Of a stretch of 64,000 nt of DNA, positions 1-15,400 are shown piece by piece (the stretch's first letter is position 1; each line of letters begins with the position of its first letter). The position numbers and the translations under genes were made by a program. The notes under the pieces were generated by a model that worked only from the letters and a program-made list of their open reading frames with translations, was not told the origin of the DNA and made no database searches. Source of the DNA: Panagrolaimus kolymaensis (Eukaryota; Nematoda; Chromadorea; Rhabditida; Panagrolaimidae); contig JAJQJQ010000084.1 in assembly GCA_028622995.1 (NCBI GenBank), positions 124,001 through 188,000 of the forward strand. The letters run 5' to 3'.

Positions 1-760
1 TTGGAATTTTTTACACCCGTTTTTTACTATTTCAAATGCCCTTTACCTCCATTATTAATTTTTTTAAATTTAAAACATTGTTGCATCCTTCATTGGTGAA
101 TAAAACTTTGAAGCTCTCCGACTTTTTATAAATAAAAGTTGTGAATAAAAATAATTTATTTTCCTTAATTTTTGGAATTTTTTACACCCGTTTTTTACTA
201 TTTCAAATGCCCTTTACCTCCATTATTAATTTTTTTAAATTTAAAACATTGTTGCATCCTTCATTGGTGAATAAAACTTTGAAGCTCTCCGACTTTTTAC
301 TAAAAAATAAAAAGCAGAGAAAATATTTATTTTCCTTAATTTTTGGAATTTTTTACACCCGTTTTTTACTATTTCAAATGCCCTTTACCTCCATTATTAA
401 TTTTTTTAAATTTAAAACATTGTTGCATCCTTCATTGGTGAATAAAACTTTGAAGCTCTCCGACTTTTTATAAATAAAAGTTGTGAATAAAAATAATTTA
501 TTTTCCTTAATTTTTGGAATTTTTTACACCCGTTTTTTACTATTTCAAATGCCCTTTACCTCCATTATTAATTTTTTTAAATTTAAAACATTGTTGCATC
601 CTTCATTGGTGAATAAAACTTTGAAGCTCTCCGACTTTTTATAAATAAAAGTTGTGAATAAAAATAATTTATTTTCCTTAATTTTTGGAATTTTTTACAC
701 CCGTTTTTTACTATTTCAAATGCCCTTTACCTCCATTATTAATTTTTTTAAATTTAAAAC

Positions 761-3700
761 ATTGTTTGCATCCTTCACTGAAGAATAAAACTTTGAAGCT
801 CTCCGACTTTTTATAAATAAAAGTTGTGAATAAAAATAATTTATTTTCCTTAATTTTTGGAATTTTTTACACCCGTTTTTTACTATTTCAAATGCCCTTT
901 ACCTCCATTATTAATTTTTTTAAATTTAAAACATTGTTGCATCCTTCATTGGTGAATAAAACTTTGAAGCTCTCCGACTTTTTATAAATAAAATTTTTGA
1001 ATAAAAATAATTTATTTTCCTTAATTTTTGGAATTTTTTACACCCGTTTTTTACTATTTCAAATGCCCTTTACCTCCATTATTAATTTTTTTAAATTTAA
1101 AACATTGTTGCATCCATCATTGGTGAATAAAACTTTGAAGCTCTCCGACTTTTTACTAAAAAATAAAAAGCAGAGAAAATATTTATTTTCCTTAATTTTT
1201 GGAATTTTTTACACCCGTTTTTTACTATTTCAAATGCCCTTTACCTCCATTATTAATTTTTTTAAATTTAAAACATTGTTGCATCCTTCATTGGTGAATA
1301 AAACTTTGAAGCTCTCCGACTTTTTATAAATAAAAGTTGTGAATAAAAATAATTTATTTTCCTTAATTTTTGGAATTTTTTACACCCGTTTTTTACTATT
1401 TCAAATGCCCTTTACCTCCATTATTAATTTTTTTAAATTTAAAACATTGTTGCATCCTTCATTGGTGAATAAAACTTTGAAGCTCTCCGACTTTTTACTA
1501 AAAAATAAAAAGCAGAGAAAATATTTATTTTCCTTAATTTTTGGAATTTTTTACACCCGTTTTTTACTATTTCAAATGCCCTTTACCTCCATTATTAATT
1601 TTTTTAAATTTAAAACATTGTTGCATCCATCATTAGTGAATAAAACTTTGAAGCTCTCCGACTTTTTACTAAAAAATAAAAAGCAGAGAAAATATTTATT
1701 TTCCTTAATTTTTGGAATTTTTTACACCCGTTTTTTACTATTTCAAATGCCCTTTACCTCCATTATTAATTTTTTTAAATTTAAAACATTGTTGCATCCT
1801 TCATTGGTGAATAAAACTTTGAAGCTCTCCGACTTTTTATAAATAAAAGTTGTGAATAAAAATAATTTATTTTCCTTAATTTTTGGAATTTTTTACACCC
1901 GTTTTTTACTATTTCAAATGCCCTTTACCTCCATTATTAATTTTTTTAAATTTAAAACATTGTTGCATCCTTCATTGGTGAATAAAACTTTGAAGCTCTC
2001 CGTCTTTTTACTAAAAAATAAAAAGCAGAGAAAATATTTATTTTCCTTAATTTTTGGAATTTTTTACACCCGTTTTTTACTATTTCAAATGCCCTTTACC
2101 TCCATTATTAATTTTTTTAAATTTAAAACATTGTTGCATCCTTCATTGGTGAATAAAACTTTGAAGCTCTCCGACTTTTTATAAATAAAAGTTGTGAATA
2201 AAAATAATTTATTTTCCTTAATTTTTGGAATTTTTTACACCCGTTTTTTACTATTTCAAATGCCCTTTACTGCCATTATTAATTTTTTTAAATTTAAAAC
2301 ATTGTTGCATCCTTCATTGGTGAATAAAACTTTGAAGCTCTCCGACTTTTTATAAATAAAATTTTTGAATAAAAATAATTTATTTTCCTTAATTTTTGGA
2401 ATTTTTTACACCCGTTTTTTACTATTTCAAATGCCCTTTACCTCCATTATTAATTTTTTATAATTTAAAACATTGTTGCATCCTTCATTGGTGAATAAAA
2501 CTTTGAAGCTCTCCGACTTTTTATAAATAAAAGTTGTGAATAAAAATAATTTATTTTCCTTAATTTTTGGAATTTTTTACACCCGTTTTTTACTATTTCA
2601 AATGCCCTTTACCTCCATTATTAATTTTTTTAAATTTAAAACATTGTTGCATCCTTCATTGGTGAATAAAACTTTGAAGCTCTCCGACTTTTTATAAATA
2701 AAATTTTTGAATAAAAATAATTTATTTTCCTTAATTTTTGGAATTTTTTACACCCGTTTTTTACTATTTCAAATGCCCTTTACCTCCATTATTAATTTTT
2801 TATAATTTAAAACATTGTTGCATCCTTCATTGGTGAATAAAACTTTGAAGCTCTCCGACTTTTTATAAATAAAAGTTGTGAATAAAAATAATTTATTTTC
2901 CTTAATTTTTGGAATTTTTTACACCCGTTTTTTACTATTTCAAATGCCCTTTACCTCCATTATTAATTTTTTTAAATTTAAAACATTGTTGCATCCTTCA
3001 TTGGTGAATAAAACTTTGAAGCTCTCCGACTTTTTATAAATAAAAGTTGTGAATAAAAATAATTTATTTTCCTTAATTTTTGGAATTTTTTACACCCGTT
3101 TTTTACTATTTCAAATGCCCTTTACCTCCATTATTAATTTTTTTAAATTTAAAACATTGTTGCATCCTTCATTGGTGAATAAAACTTTGAAGCTCTCCGA
3201 CTTTTTATAAATAAAAGTTGTGAATAAAAATAATTTATTTTCCTTAATTTTTGGAATTTTTTACACCCGTTTTTTACTATTTCAAATGCCCTTTACCTCC
3301 ATTATTAATTTTTTTAAATTTAAAACATTGTTGCATCCTTCATTGGTGAATAAAACTTTGAAGCTCTCCGACTTTTTACTAAAAAAAAAAAAGCAGAGAA
3401 AATATTTATTTTCCTTAATTTTTGGAATTTTTTACACCCGTTTTTTACTATTTCAAATGCCCTTTACCTCCATTATTAATTTTTTTAAATTTAAAACATT
3501 GTTGCATCCTTCATTGGTGAATAAAACTTTGAAGCTCTCCGACTTTTTATAAATAAAAGTTGTGAATAAAAATAATTTATTTTCCTTAATTTTTGGAATT
3601 TTTTACACCCGTTTTTTACTATTTCAAATGCCCTTTACCTCCATTATTAATTTTTTTAAATTTAAAACATTGTTGCATCCTTCATTGGTGAATAAAACTT

Positions 3701-6700
3701 TGAAGCTCTCCGACTTTTTATAAATAAAATTTTTGAATAAAAATAATTTATTTTCCTTAATTTTTGGAATTTTTTACACCCGTTTTTTACTATTTCAAAT
3801 GCCCTTTACCTCCATTATTAATTTTTTTAAATTTAAAACATTGTTGCATCCTTCATTGGTGAATAAAACTTTGAAGCTCTCCGACTTTTTATAAATAAAA
3901 GTTGTGAATAAAAATAATTTATTTTCCTTAATTTTTGGAATTTTTTACACCCGTTTTTTACTATTTCAAATGCCCTTTACCTCCATTATTAATTTTTTTA
4001 AATTTAAAACATTGTTGCATCCTTCATTGGTGAATAAAACTTTGAAGCTCTCCGACTTTTTACTAAAAAATAAAAAGCAGAGAAAATATTTATTTTCCTT
4101 AATTTTTGGAATTTTTTACACCCGTTTTTTACTATTTCAAATGCCCTTTACCTCCATTATTAATTTTTTTAAATTTAAAACATTGTTGCATCCTTCATTG
4201 GTGAATAAAACTTTGAAGCTCTCCGACTTTTTATAAATAAAAGTTGTGAATAAAAATAATTTATTTTCCTTAATTTTTGGAATTTTTTACACCCGTTTTT
4301 TACTATTTCAAATGCCCTTTACCTCCATTATTAATTTTTTTAAATTTAAAACATTGTTGCATCCTTCATTGGTGAATAAAACTTTGAAGCTCTCCGACTT
4401 TTTACTAAAAAATAAAAAGCAGAGAAAATATTTATTTTCCTTAATTTTTGGAATTTTTTACTCCCGTTTTTTACTATTTCAAATGCCCTTTACCTCCATT
4501 ATTAATTTTTTTAAATTTAAAACATTGTTTGCATCCTTCACTGAAGAATAAAACTTTGAAGCTCTCCGACTTTTTATAAATAAAAGTTGTGAATAAAAAT
4601 AATTTATTTTCCTAAATTTTTGGAATTTTTTACAACCGTTTTTTACTATTTCAAATGCCCTTTACCTCCATTATTAATTTTTTTAAATTTAAAACATTGT
4701 TGCATCCTTCATTGGTGAATAAAACTTTGAAGCTCTCCGACTTTTTATAAATAAAAGTTGTGAATAAAAATAATTTATTTTCCTTAATTTTTGGAATTTT
4801 TTACACCCGTTTTTTACTATTTCAAATGCTCTTTACCTCCATTATTAATTTTTTTAAATTTAAAACATTGTTGCATCCTTCATTGGTGAATAAAACTTTG
4901 AAGCTCTCCGACTTTTTATAAATAAAAGTTGTGAATAAAAATAATTTATTTTCCTTAATTTTTGGAATTTTTTACACCCGTTTTTTACTATTTCAAATGC
5001 CCTTTACCTCCATTATTAATTTTTTTAAATTTAAAACATTGTTGCATCCTTCATTGGTGAATAAAACTTTGAAGCTCTCCGACTTTTTATAAATAAAAGT
5101 TGTGAATAAAAATAATTTATTTTCCTTAATTTTTGGAATTTTTTACAACCGTTTTTTACTATTTCAAATGCCCTTTACCTCCATTATTAATTTTTTTAAA
5201 TTTAAAACATTGTTGCATCCTTCATTGGTGAATAAAACTTTGAAGCTCTCCGACTTTTTATAAATAAAAGTTGTGAATAAAAATAATTTATTTTCCTTAA
5301 TTTTTGGAATTTTTTACACCCGTTTTTTACTATTTCAAATGCCCTTTACCTCCATTATTAATTTTTTTAAATTTAAAACATTGTTGCATCCTTCATTGGT
5401 GAATAAAACTTTGAAGCTCTCCGACTTTTTATAAATAAAAGTTGTGAATAAAAATAATTTATTTTCCTTAATTTTTGGAATTTTTTACACCCGTTTTTTA
5501 CTATTTCAAATGCCCTTTACCTCCATTATTAATTTTTTTAAATTTAAAACATTGTTTGCATCCTTCACTGAAGAATAAAACTTTGAAGCTCTCCGACTTT
5601 TTATAAATAAAAGTTGTGAATAAAAATAATTTATTTTCCTTAATTTTTGGAATTTTTTACACCCGTTTTTTACTATTTCAAATGCCCTTTACCTCCATTA
5701 TTAATTTTTTTAAATTTAAAACATTGTTGCATCCATCATTGGTGAATAAAACTTTGAAGCTCTCCGACTTTTTACTAAAAAATAAAAAGCAGAGAAAATA
5801 TTTATTTTCCTTAATTTTTGGAATTTTTTACACCCGTTTTTTACTATTTCAAATGCCCTTTACCTCCATTATTAATTTTTTTAAATTTAAAACATTGTTG
5901 CATCCTTCATTGGTGAATAAAACTTTGAAGCTCTCCGACTTTTTATAAATAAAAGTTGTGAATAAAAATAATTTATTTTCCTTAATTTTTGGAATTTTTT
6001 ACACCCGTTTTTTACTATTTCAAATGCCCTTTACCTCCATTATTAATTTTTTTAAATTTAAAACATTGTTTGCATCCTTCACTGAAGAATAAAACTTTGA
6101 AGCTCTCCGACTTTTTATAAATAAAAGTTGTGAATAAAAATAATTTATTTTCCTTAATTTTTGGAATTTTTTACACCCATTTTTTACTATTTCAAATGCC
6201 CTTTACCTCCATTATTAATTTTTTTAAATTTAAAACATTGTTGCATCCTTCATTGGTGAATAAAACTTTGAAGCTCTCCGACTTTTTATAAATAAAATTT
6301 TTGAATAAAAATAATTTATTTTCCTTAATTTTTGGAATTTTTTACACCCGTTTTTTACTATTTCAAATGCCCTTTACCTCCATTATTAATTTTTTTAAAT
6401 TTAAAACATTGTTGCATCCATCATTGGTGAATAAAACTTTGAAGCTCTCCGACTTTTTACTAAAAAATAAAAAGCAGAGAAAATATTTATTTTCCTTAAT
6501 TTTTGGAATTTTTTACACCCGTTTTTTACTATTTCAAATGCCCTTTACCTCCATTATTAATTTTTTTAAATTTAAAACATTGTTGCATCCTTCATTGGTG
6601 AATAAAACTTTGAAGCTCTCCGACTTTTTATAAATAAAAGTTGTGAATAAAAATAATTTATTTTCCTTAATTTTTGGAATTTTTTACACCCGTTTTTTAC

Positions 6701-7994
6701 TATTTCAAATGCCCTTTACCTCCATTATTAATTTTTTTAAATTTAAAACATTGTTGCATCCTTCATTGGTGAATAAAACTTTGAAGCTCTCCGACTTTTT
6801 ACTAAAAAATAAAAAGCAGAGAAAATATTTATTTTCCTTAATTTTTGGAATTTTTTACACCCGTTTTTTACTATTTCAAATGCCCTTTACCTCCATTATT
6901 AATTTTTTTAAATTTAAAACATTGTTGCATCCATCATTAGTGAATAAAACTTTGAAGCTCTCCGACTTTTTACTAAAAAATAAAAAGCAGAGAAAATATT
7001 TATTTTCCTTAATTTTTGGAATTTTTTACACCCGTTTTTTACTATTTCAAATGCCCTTTACCTCCATTATTAATTTTTTTAAATTTAAAACATTGTTGCA
7101 TCCTTCATTGGTGAATAAAACTTTGAAGCTCTCCGACTTTTTATAAATAAAAGTTGTGAATAAAAATAATTTATTTTCCTTAATTTTTGGAATTTTTTAC
7201 ACCCGTTTTTTACTATTTCAAATGCCCTTTACCTCCATTATTAATTTTTTTAAATTTAAAACATTGTTGCATCCTTCATTGGTGAATAAAACTTTGAAGC
7301 TCTCCGTCTTTTTACTAAAAAATAAAAAGCAGAGAAAATATTTATTTTCCTTAATTTTTGGAATTTTTTACACCCGTTTTTTACTATTTCAAATGCCCTT
7401 TACCTCCATTATTAATTTTTTTAAATTTAAAACATTGTTGCATCCTTCATTGGTGAATAAAACTTTGAAGCTCTCCGACTTTTTATAAATAAAAGTTGTG
7501 AATAAAAATAATTTATTTTCCTTAATTTTTGGAATTTTTTACACCCGTTTTTTACTATTTCAAATGCCCTTTACCTCCATTATTAATTTTTTTAAATTTA
7601 AAACATTGTTGCATCCTTCATTGGTGAATAAAACTTTGAAGCTCTCCGACTTTTTATAAATAAAATTTTTGAATAAAAATAATTTATTTTCCTTAATTTT
7701 TGGAATTTTTTACACCCGTTTTTTACTATTTCAAATGCCCTTTACCTCCATTATTAATTTTTTATAATTTAAAACATTGTTGCATCCTTCATTGGTGAAT
7801 AAAACTTTGAAGCTCTCCGACTTTTTATAAATAAAAGTTGTGAATAAAAATAATTTATTTTCCTTAATTTTTGGAATTTTTTACACCCGTTTTTTACTAT
7901 TTCAAATGCCCTTTACCTCCATTATTAATTTTTTTAAATTTAAAACATTGTTGCATCCTTCATTGGTGAATAAAACTTTGAAGCTCTCCGACTT
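761..7994 (+). repeat. Segmental copy within the satellite: about 2-kb block repeated at 5,304-bp offset
   Basis: Rare markers recur in the same order exactly 5,304 bp apart: ATTGTTTGC at 761 and 6065, the AAATTTTTG cassette at 991 and 6295, CATTAG at 1631 and 6935, the A-to-T change CCGTC at 2001 and 7305, and TTTTTTATAATTT at 2451 and 7755. The agreement stops by 2690/7994, where the first copy has AAATTTTTG and the second has AAAGTTGTG. Upstream it stops between about 470 and 760. 5,304 equals 31 monomers plus 3 bp, from three +1-bp monomers. Each copy also has private changes, for example CTTTACTGCC only near 2267 and ACACCCAT only near 6176. Confidence 0.9.
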
Positions 7995-10900
7995 TTTATA
8001 AATAAAAGTTGTGAATAAAAATAATTTATTTTCCTTAATTTTTGGAATTTTTTACACCCGTTTTTTACTATTTCAAATGCCCTTTACCTCCATTATTAAT
8101 TTTTTTAAATTTAAAACATTGTTGCATCCTTCATTGGTGAATAAAACTTTGAAGCTCTCCGACTTTTTACTAAAAAATAAAAAGCAGAGAAAATATTTAT
8201 TTTCCTTAATTTTTGGATCTTTTTTACACCCGTTTTTTACTATTTCAAATGCCCTTTACCTCCATTATTAATTTTTTTAAATTTAAAACATTGTTGCATC
8301 CTTCATTGGTGAATAAAACTTTGAAGCTCTCCGACTTTTTATAAATAAAAGTTGTGAATAAAAATAATTTATTTTCCTTAATTTTTGGAATTTTTTACAC
8401 CCGTTTTTTACTATTTCAAATGCCCTTTACCTCCATTATTAATTTTTTTAAATTTAAAACATTGTTGCATCCTTCATTGGTGAATAAAACTTTGAAGCTC
8501 TCCGACTTTTTATAAATAAAATTTTTGAATAAAAATAATTTATTTTCCTTAATTTTTGGAATTTTTTACACCCGTTTTTTACTATTTCAAATGCCCTTTA
8601 CCTCCATTATTAATTTTTTTAAATTTAAAACATTGTTGCATCCTTCATTGGTGAATAAAACTTTGAAGCTCTCCGACTTTTTACTAAAAAATAAAAAGCA
8701 GAGAAAATATTTATTTTCCTTAATTTTTGGAATTTTTTACACCCGTTTTTTACTATTTCAAATGCCCTTTACCTCCATTATTAATTTTTTTAAATTTAAA
8801 ACATTGTTGCATCCTTCATTGGTGAATAAAACTTTGAAGCTCTCCGACTTTTTATAAATAAAAGTTGTGAATAAAAATAATTTATTTTCCTTAATTTTTG
8901 GAATTTTTTACACCCGTTTTTTACTATTTCAAATGCCCTTTACCTCCATTATTAATTTTTTTAAATTTAAAACATTGTTGCATCCTTCATTGGTGAATAA
9001 AACTTTGAAGCTCTCCGACTTTTTACTAAAAAATAAAAAGCAGAGAAAATATTTATTTTCCTTAATTTTTGGAATTTTTTACACCCGTTTTTTACTATTT
9101 CAAATGCCCTTTACCTCCATTATTAATTTTTTTAAATTTAAAACATTGTTGCATCCTTCATTGGTGAATAAAACTTTGAAGCTCTCCGACTTTTTATAAA
9201 TAAAATTTTTGAATAAAAATAATTTATTTTCCTTAATTTTTGGAATTTTTTACACCCGTTTTTTACTATTTCAAATGCCCTTTACCTCCATTATTAATTT
9301 TTTTAAATTTAAAACATTGTTGCATCCTTCATTGGTGAATAAAAATTTGAAGCTCTCCGACTTTTTACTAAAAAATAAAAAGCAGAGAAAATATTTATTT
9401 TCCTTAATTTTTGGAATTTTTTACACCCGTTTTTTACTATTTCAAATGCCCTTTACCTCCATTATTAATTTTTTTAAATTTAAAACATTGTTGCATCCTT
9501 CATTGGTGAATAAAACTTTGAAGCTCTCCGACTTTTTATAAATAAAAGTTGTGAATAAAAATAATTTATTTTCCTTAATTTTTGGAATTTTTTACACCCG
9601 TTTTTTACTATTTCAAATGCCCTTTACCTCCATTATTAATTTTTTTAAATTTAAAACATTGTTGCATCCTTCATTGGTGAATAAAACTTTGAAGCTCTCC
9701 GACTTTTTATAAATAAAAGTTGTGAATAAAAATAATTTATTTTCCTTAATTTTTGGAATTTTTTACACCCGTTTTTTACTATTTCAAATGCCCTTTACCT
9801 CCATTATTAATTTTTTTAAATTTAAAACATTGTTGCATCCTTCATTGGTGAATAAAACTTTGAAGCTCTCCGACTTTTTATAAATAAAAGTTGTGAATAA
9901 AAATAATTTATTTTCCTTAATTTTTGGAATTTTTTACACCCGTTTTTTACTATTTCAAATGCCCTTTACCTCCATTATTAATTTTTTTAAATTTAAAACA
10001 TTGTTGCATCCTTCATTGGTGAATAAAACTTTGAAGCTCTCCGACTTTTTACTAAAAAATAAAAAGCAGAGAAAATATTTATTTTCCTTAATTTTTGGAA
10101 TTTTTTACACCCGTTTTTTACTATTTCAAATGCCCTTTACCTCCATTATTAATTTTTTTAAATTTAAAACATTGTTGCATCCTTCATTGGTGAATAAAAC
10201 TTTGAAGCTCTCCGACTTTTTATAAATAAAAGTTGTGAATAAAAATAATTTATTTTCCTTAATTTTTGGAATTTTTTACACCCGTTTTTTACTATTTCAA
10301 ATGCCCTTTACCTCCATTATTAATTTTTTTAAATTTAAAACATTGTTGCATCCTTCATTGGTGAATAAAACTTTGAAGCTCTCCGACTTTTTATAAATAA
10401 AATTTTTGAATAAAAATAATTTATTTTCCTTAATTTTTGGAATTTTTTACACCCGTTTTTTACTATTTCAAATGCCCTTTACCTCCATTATTAATTTTTT
10501 TAAATTTAAAACATTGTTGCATCCTTCATTGGTGAATAAAACTTTGAAGCTCTCCGACTTTTTACTAAAAAATAAAAAGCAGAGAAAATATTTATTTTCC
10601 TTAATTTTTGGAATTTTTTACACCCGTTTTTTACTATTTCAAATGCCCTTTACCTCCATTATTAATTTTTTTAAATTTAAAACATTGTTGCATCCTTCAT
10701 TGGTGAATAAAACTTTGAAGCTCTCCGACTTTTTATAAATAAAAGTTGTGAATAAAAATAATTTATTTTCCTTAATTTTTGGAATTTTTTACACCCGTTT
10801 TTTACTATTTCAAATGCCCTTTACCTCCATTATTAATTTTTTTAAATTTAAAACATTGTTGCATCCTTCATTGGTGAATAAAACTTTGAAGCTCTCCGAC

Positions 10901-12421
10901 TTTTTACTAAAAAATAAAAAGCAGAGAAAATATTTATTTTCCTTAATTTTTGGAATTTTTTACACCCGTTTTTTACTATTTCAAATGCCCTTTACCTCCA
11001 TTATTAATTTTTTTAAATTTAAAACATTGTTGCATCCTTCATTGGTGAATAAAACTTTGAAGCTCTCCGACTTTTTATAAATAAAAGTTGTGAATAAAAA
11101 TAATTTATTTTCCTTAATTTTTGGAATTTTTTACACCCGTTTTTTACTATTTCAAATGCCCTTTACCTCCATTATTAATTTTTTTAAATTTAAAACATTG
11201 TTGCATCCTTCATTGGTGAATAAAACTTTGAAGCTCTCCGACTTTTTACTAAAAAATAAAAAGCAGAGAAAATATTTATTTTCCTTAATTTTTGGAATTT
11301 TTTACACCCGTTTTTTACTATTTCAAATGCCCTTTACCTCCATTATTAATTTTTTTAAATTTAAAACATTGTTGCATCCTTCATTGGTGAATAAAACTTT
11401 GAAGCTCTCCGACTTTTTATAAATAAAAGTTGTGAATAAAAATAATTTATTTTCCTTAATTTTTGGAATTTTTTACACCCGTTTTTTACTATTTCAAATG
11501 CCCTTTACCTCCATTATTAATTTTTTTAAATTTAAAACATTGTTGCATCCTTCATTGGTGAATAAAACTTTGAAGCTCTCCGATTTTTTATAAATAAAAT
11601 TTTTGAATAAAAATAATTTATTTTCCTTAATTTTTGGAATTTTTTACACCCGTTTTTTACTATTTCAAATGCCCTTTACCTCCATTATTAATTTTTTTAA
11701 ATTTAAAACATTGTTGCATCCTTCATTGGTGAATAAAACTTTGAAGCTCTCCGACTTTTTACTAAAAAATAAAAAGCAGAGAAAATATTTATTTTCCTTA
11801 ATTTTTGGAATTTTTTACACCCGTTTTTTACTATTTCAAATGCCCTTTACCTCCATTATTAATTTTTTTAAATTTAAAACATTGTTGCATCCTTCATTGG
11901 TGAATAAAACTTTGAAGCTCTCCGACTTTTTATAAATAAAAGTTGTGAATAAAAATAATTTATTTTCCTTAATTTTTGGAATTTTTTACACCCGTTTTTT
12001 ACTATTTCAAATGCCCTTTACCTCCATTATTAATTTTTTTAAATTTAAAACATTGTTGCATCCTTCATTGGTGAATAAAACTTTGAAGCTCTCCGACTTT
12101 TTACTAAAAAATAAAAAGCAGAGAAAATATTTATTTTCCTTAATTTTTGGAATTTTTTACACCCGTTTTTTACTATTTCAAATGCCCTTTACCTCCATTA
12201 TTAATTTTTTTAAATTTAAAACATTGTTGCATCCTTCATTGGTGAATAAAACTTTGAAGCTCTCCGACTTTTTATAAATAAAATTTTTGAATAAAAATAA
12301 TTTATTTTCCTTAATTTTTGGAATTTTTTACACCCGTTTTTTACTATTTTAAATGCCCTTTACCTCCATTATTAATTTTTTTAAATTTAAAACATTTTTG
12401 CATCCTTCATTTGTGAATAAA

Positions 12422-15400
12422 ACTTTAAAGCTCTCCGACTTTTTACTAAAAAATAAAAAGCAGAGAAAATATTTATTTTCCTTAATTTTTGGAATTTTTT
12501 ACACCCGTTTTTTACTATTTCAAATGCCCTTTACATCCATTATTAATTTTTTTAAATTTAAAACATTGTTGCATCCTTCATTGGTGAATAAAACTTTGAA
12601 GCTCTCCGACTTTTTACTAAAAAATAAAAAGCAGAGAAAATATTTATTTTCCTTAATTTTTGGAATTTTTTACACCCGTTTTTTACTATTTCAAATGCCC
12701 TTTACCTCCATTATTAATTTTTTTAAATTTAAAACATTGTTTGCATCCTTCACTGAAGAATAAAACTTTGAAGCTCTCCGACTTTTTATAAATAAAAGTT
12801 GTGAATAAAAATAATTTATTTTCCTTAATTTTTGGAATTTTTTACACCCGTTTTTTACTATTTCAAATGCCCTTTACCTCCATTATTAATTTTTTTAAAT
12901 TTAAAACATTGTTGCATCCTTCATTGGTGAATAAAACTTTGAAGCTCTCCGACTTTTTACTAAAAAATAAAAAGCAGAGAAAATATTTATTTTCCTTAAT
13001 TTTTGGAATTTTATACACCCGTTTTTTACTATTTCAAATGCCCTTTACCTCCATTATTAATTTATTTAAATTTAAAACATTGTTGCATCCTTCATTGGTG
13101 AATAAAACTTTGAAGCTCTCCGACTTTTTATAAATAAAAGTTGTGAATAAAAATAATTTATTTTCCTTAATTTTTGGAATTTTTTACACCCGTTTTTTAC
13201 TATTTCAAATGCCCTTTACCTCCATTATTAATTTTTTTAAATTTAAAACATTGTTGCATCCTTCATTGGTGAATAAAACTTTGAAGCTCTCCGACTTTTT
13301 ACTAAAAAATAAAAAGCAGAGAAAATATTTATTTTCCTTAAATTTTGGAATTTTTTACACCCGTTTTTTACTATTTCAAATGCCCTTTACCTCCATTATT
13401 AATTTTTTTAAATTTAAAACATTGTTGCATCCTTCATTGGTGAATAAAACTTTGAAGCTCTCCGACTTTTTATAAATAAAAGTTGTGAATAAAAATAATT
13501 TATTTTCCTTAATTTTTGGAATTTTTTACACCCGTTTTTTACTTTTTCAAATGCCCTTTACCTCCATTATTAATTTTTTTAAATTTAAAACATTGTTGCA
13601 TCCTTCATTGGTGAATAAAACTTTGAAGCTCTCCGACTTTTTATAAATAAAAGTTGTGAATAAAAATAATTTATTTTCCTTAATTTTTCGAATTTTTTAC
13701 ACCCGTTTTTTACTATTTCAAATGCCCTTTACCTCCATTATTAATTTTTTTAAATTTAAAACATTGTTGCATCCTTCATTGGTGAATAAAACTTTGAAGC
13801 TCTCCGACTTTTTACTAAAAAATAAAAAGCAGAGAAAATATTTATTTTCCTTAATTTTTGGAATTTTTTACACCCGTTTTTTACTATTTCAAATGCCCTT
13901 TACCTCCATTATTAATTTTTTTAAATTTAAAACATTGTTGCATCCTTCATTGGTGAATAAAACTTTGAAGCTCTCCGACTTTTTATAAATAAAAGTTGTG
14001 AATAAAAATAATTTATTTTCCTTAATTTTTGGAATTTTTTACACCCGTTTTTTACTATTTCAAATGCCCTTTACCTCCATTATTAATTTTTTTAAATTTA
14101 AAACATTGTTGCATCCTTCATTGGTGAATAAAACTTTGAAGCTCTCCGACTTTTTACTAAAAAATAAAAAGCAGAGAAAATATTTATTTTCCTTAATTTT
14201 TGGAATTTTTTACACCCGTTTTTTACTATTTCAAATGCCCTTTACCTCCATTATTAATTTTTTTAAATTTAAAACATTGTTGCATCCTTCATTGGTGAAT
14301 AAAACTTTGAAGCTCTCCGACTTTTTATAAATAAAATTTTTGAATAAAAATAATTTATTTTCCTTAATTTTTGGAATTTTTTACACCCGTTTTTTACTAT
14401 TTCAAATGCCCTTTACCTCCATTATTAATTTTTTTAAATTTAAAACATTGTTGCATCCTTCATTGGTGAATAAAACTTTAAAGCTCTCCGACTTTTTACT
14501 AAAAAATAAAAAGCAGAGAAAATATTTATTTTCCTTAATTTTTGGAATTTTTTACACCCGTTTTTTACTATTTCAAATGCCCTTTACATCCATTATTAAT
14601 TTTTTTAAATTTAAAACATTGTTGCATCCTTCATTGGTGAATAAAACTTTGAAGCTCTCCGACTTTTTACTAAAAAATAAAAAGCAGAGAAAATATTTAT
14701 TTTCCTTAATTTTTGGAATTTTTTACACCCGTTTTTTACTATTTCAAATGCCCTTTACCTCCATTATTAATTTTTTTAAATTTAAAACATTGTTTGCATC
14801 CTTCACTGAAGAATAAAACTTTGAAGCTCTCCGACTTTTTATAAATAAAAGTTGTGAATAAAAATAATTTATTTTCCTTAATTTTTGGAATTTTTTACAC
14901 CCGTTTTTTACTATTTCAAATGCCCTTTACCTCCATTATTAATTTTTTTAAATTTATAACATTGTTGCATCCTTCATTGGTGAATAAAACTTTGAAGCTC
15001 TCCGACTTTTTACTAAAAAATAAAAAGCAGAGAAAATATTTATTTTCCTTAATTTTTGGAATTTTTTACACCCGTTTTTTACTATTTCAAATGCCCTTTA
15101 CCTCCATTATTAATTTTTTTAAATTTAAAACATTGTTGCATCCTTCATTGGTGAATAAAACTTTGAAGCTCTCCGACTTTTTACTAAAAAATAAAAAGCA
15201 GAGAAAATATTTATTTTCCTTAATTTTTGGAATTTTTTACACCCGTTTTTTACTATTTCAAATGCCCTTTACCTCCATTATTAATTTATTTAAATTTAAA
15301 ACATTGTTACATCCTTCATTGGTGAATAAAACTTTGAAGCTCTCCGACTTTTTATAAATAAAAGTTGTGAATAAAAATAATTTATTTTCCTTAATTTTTG

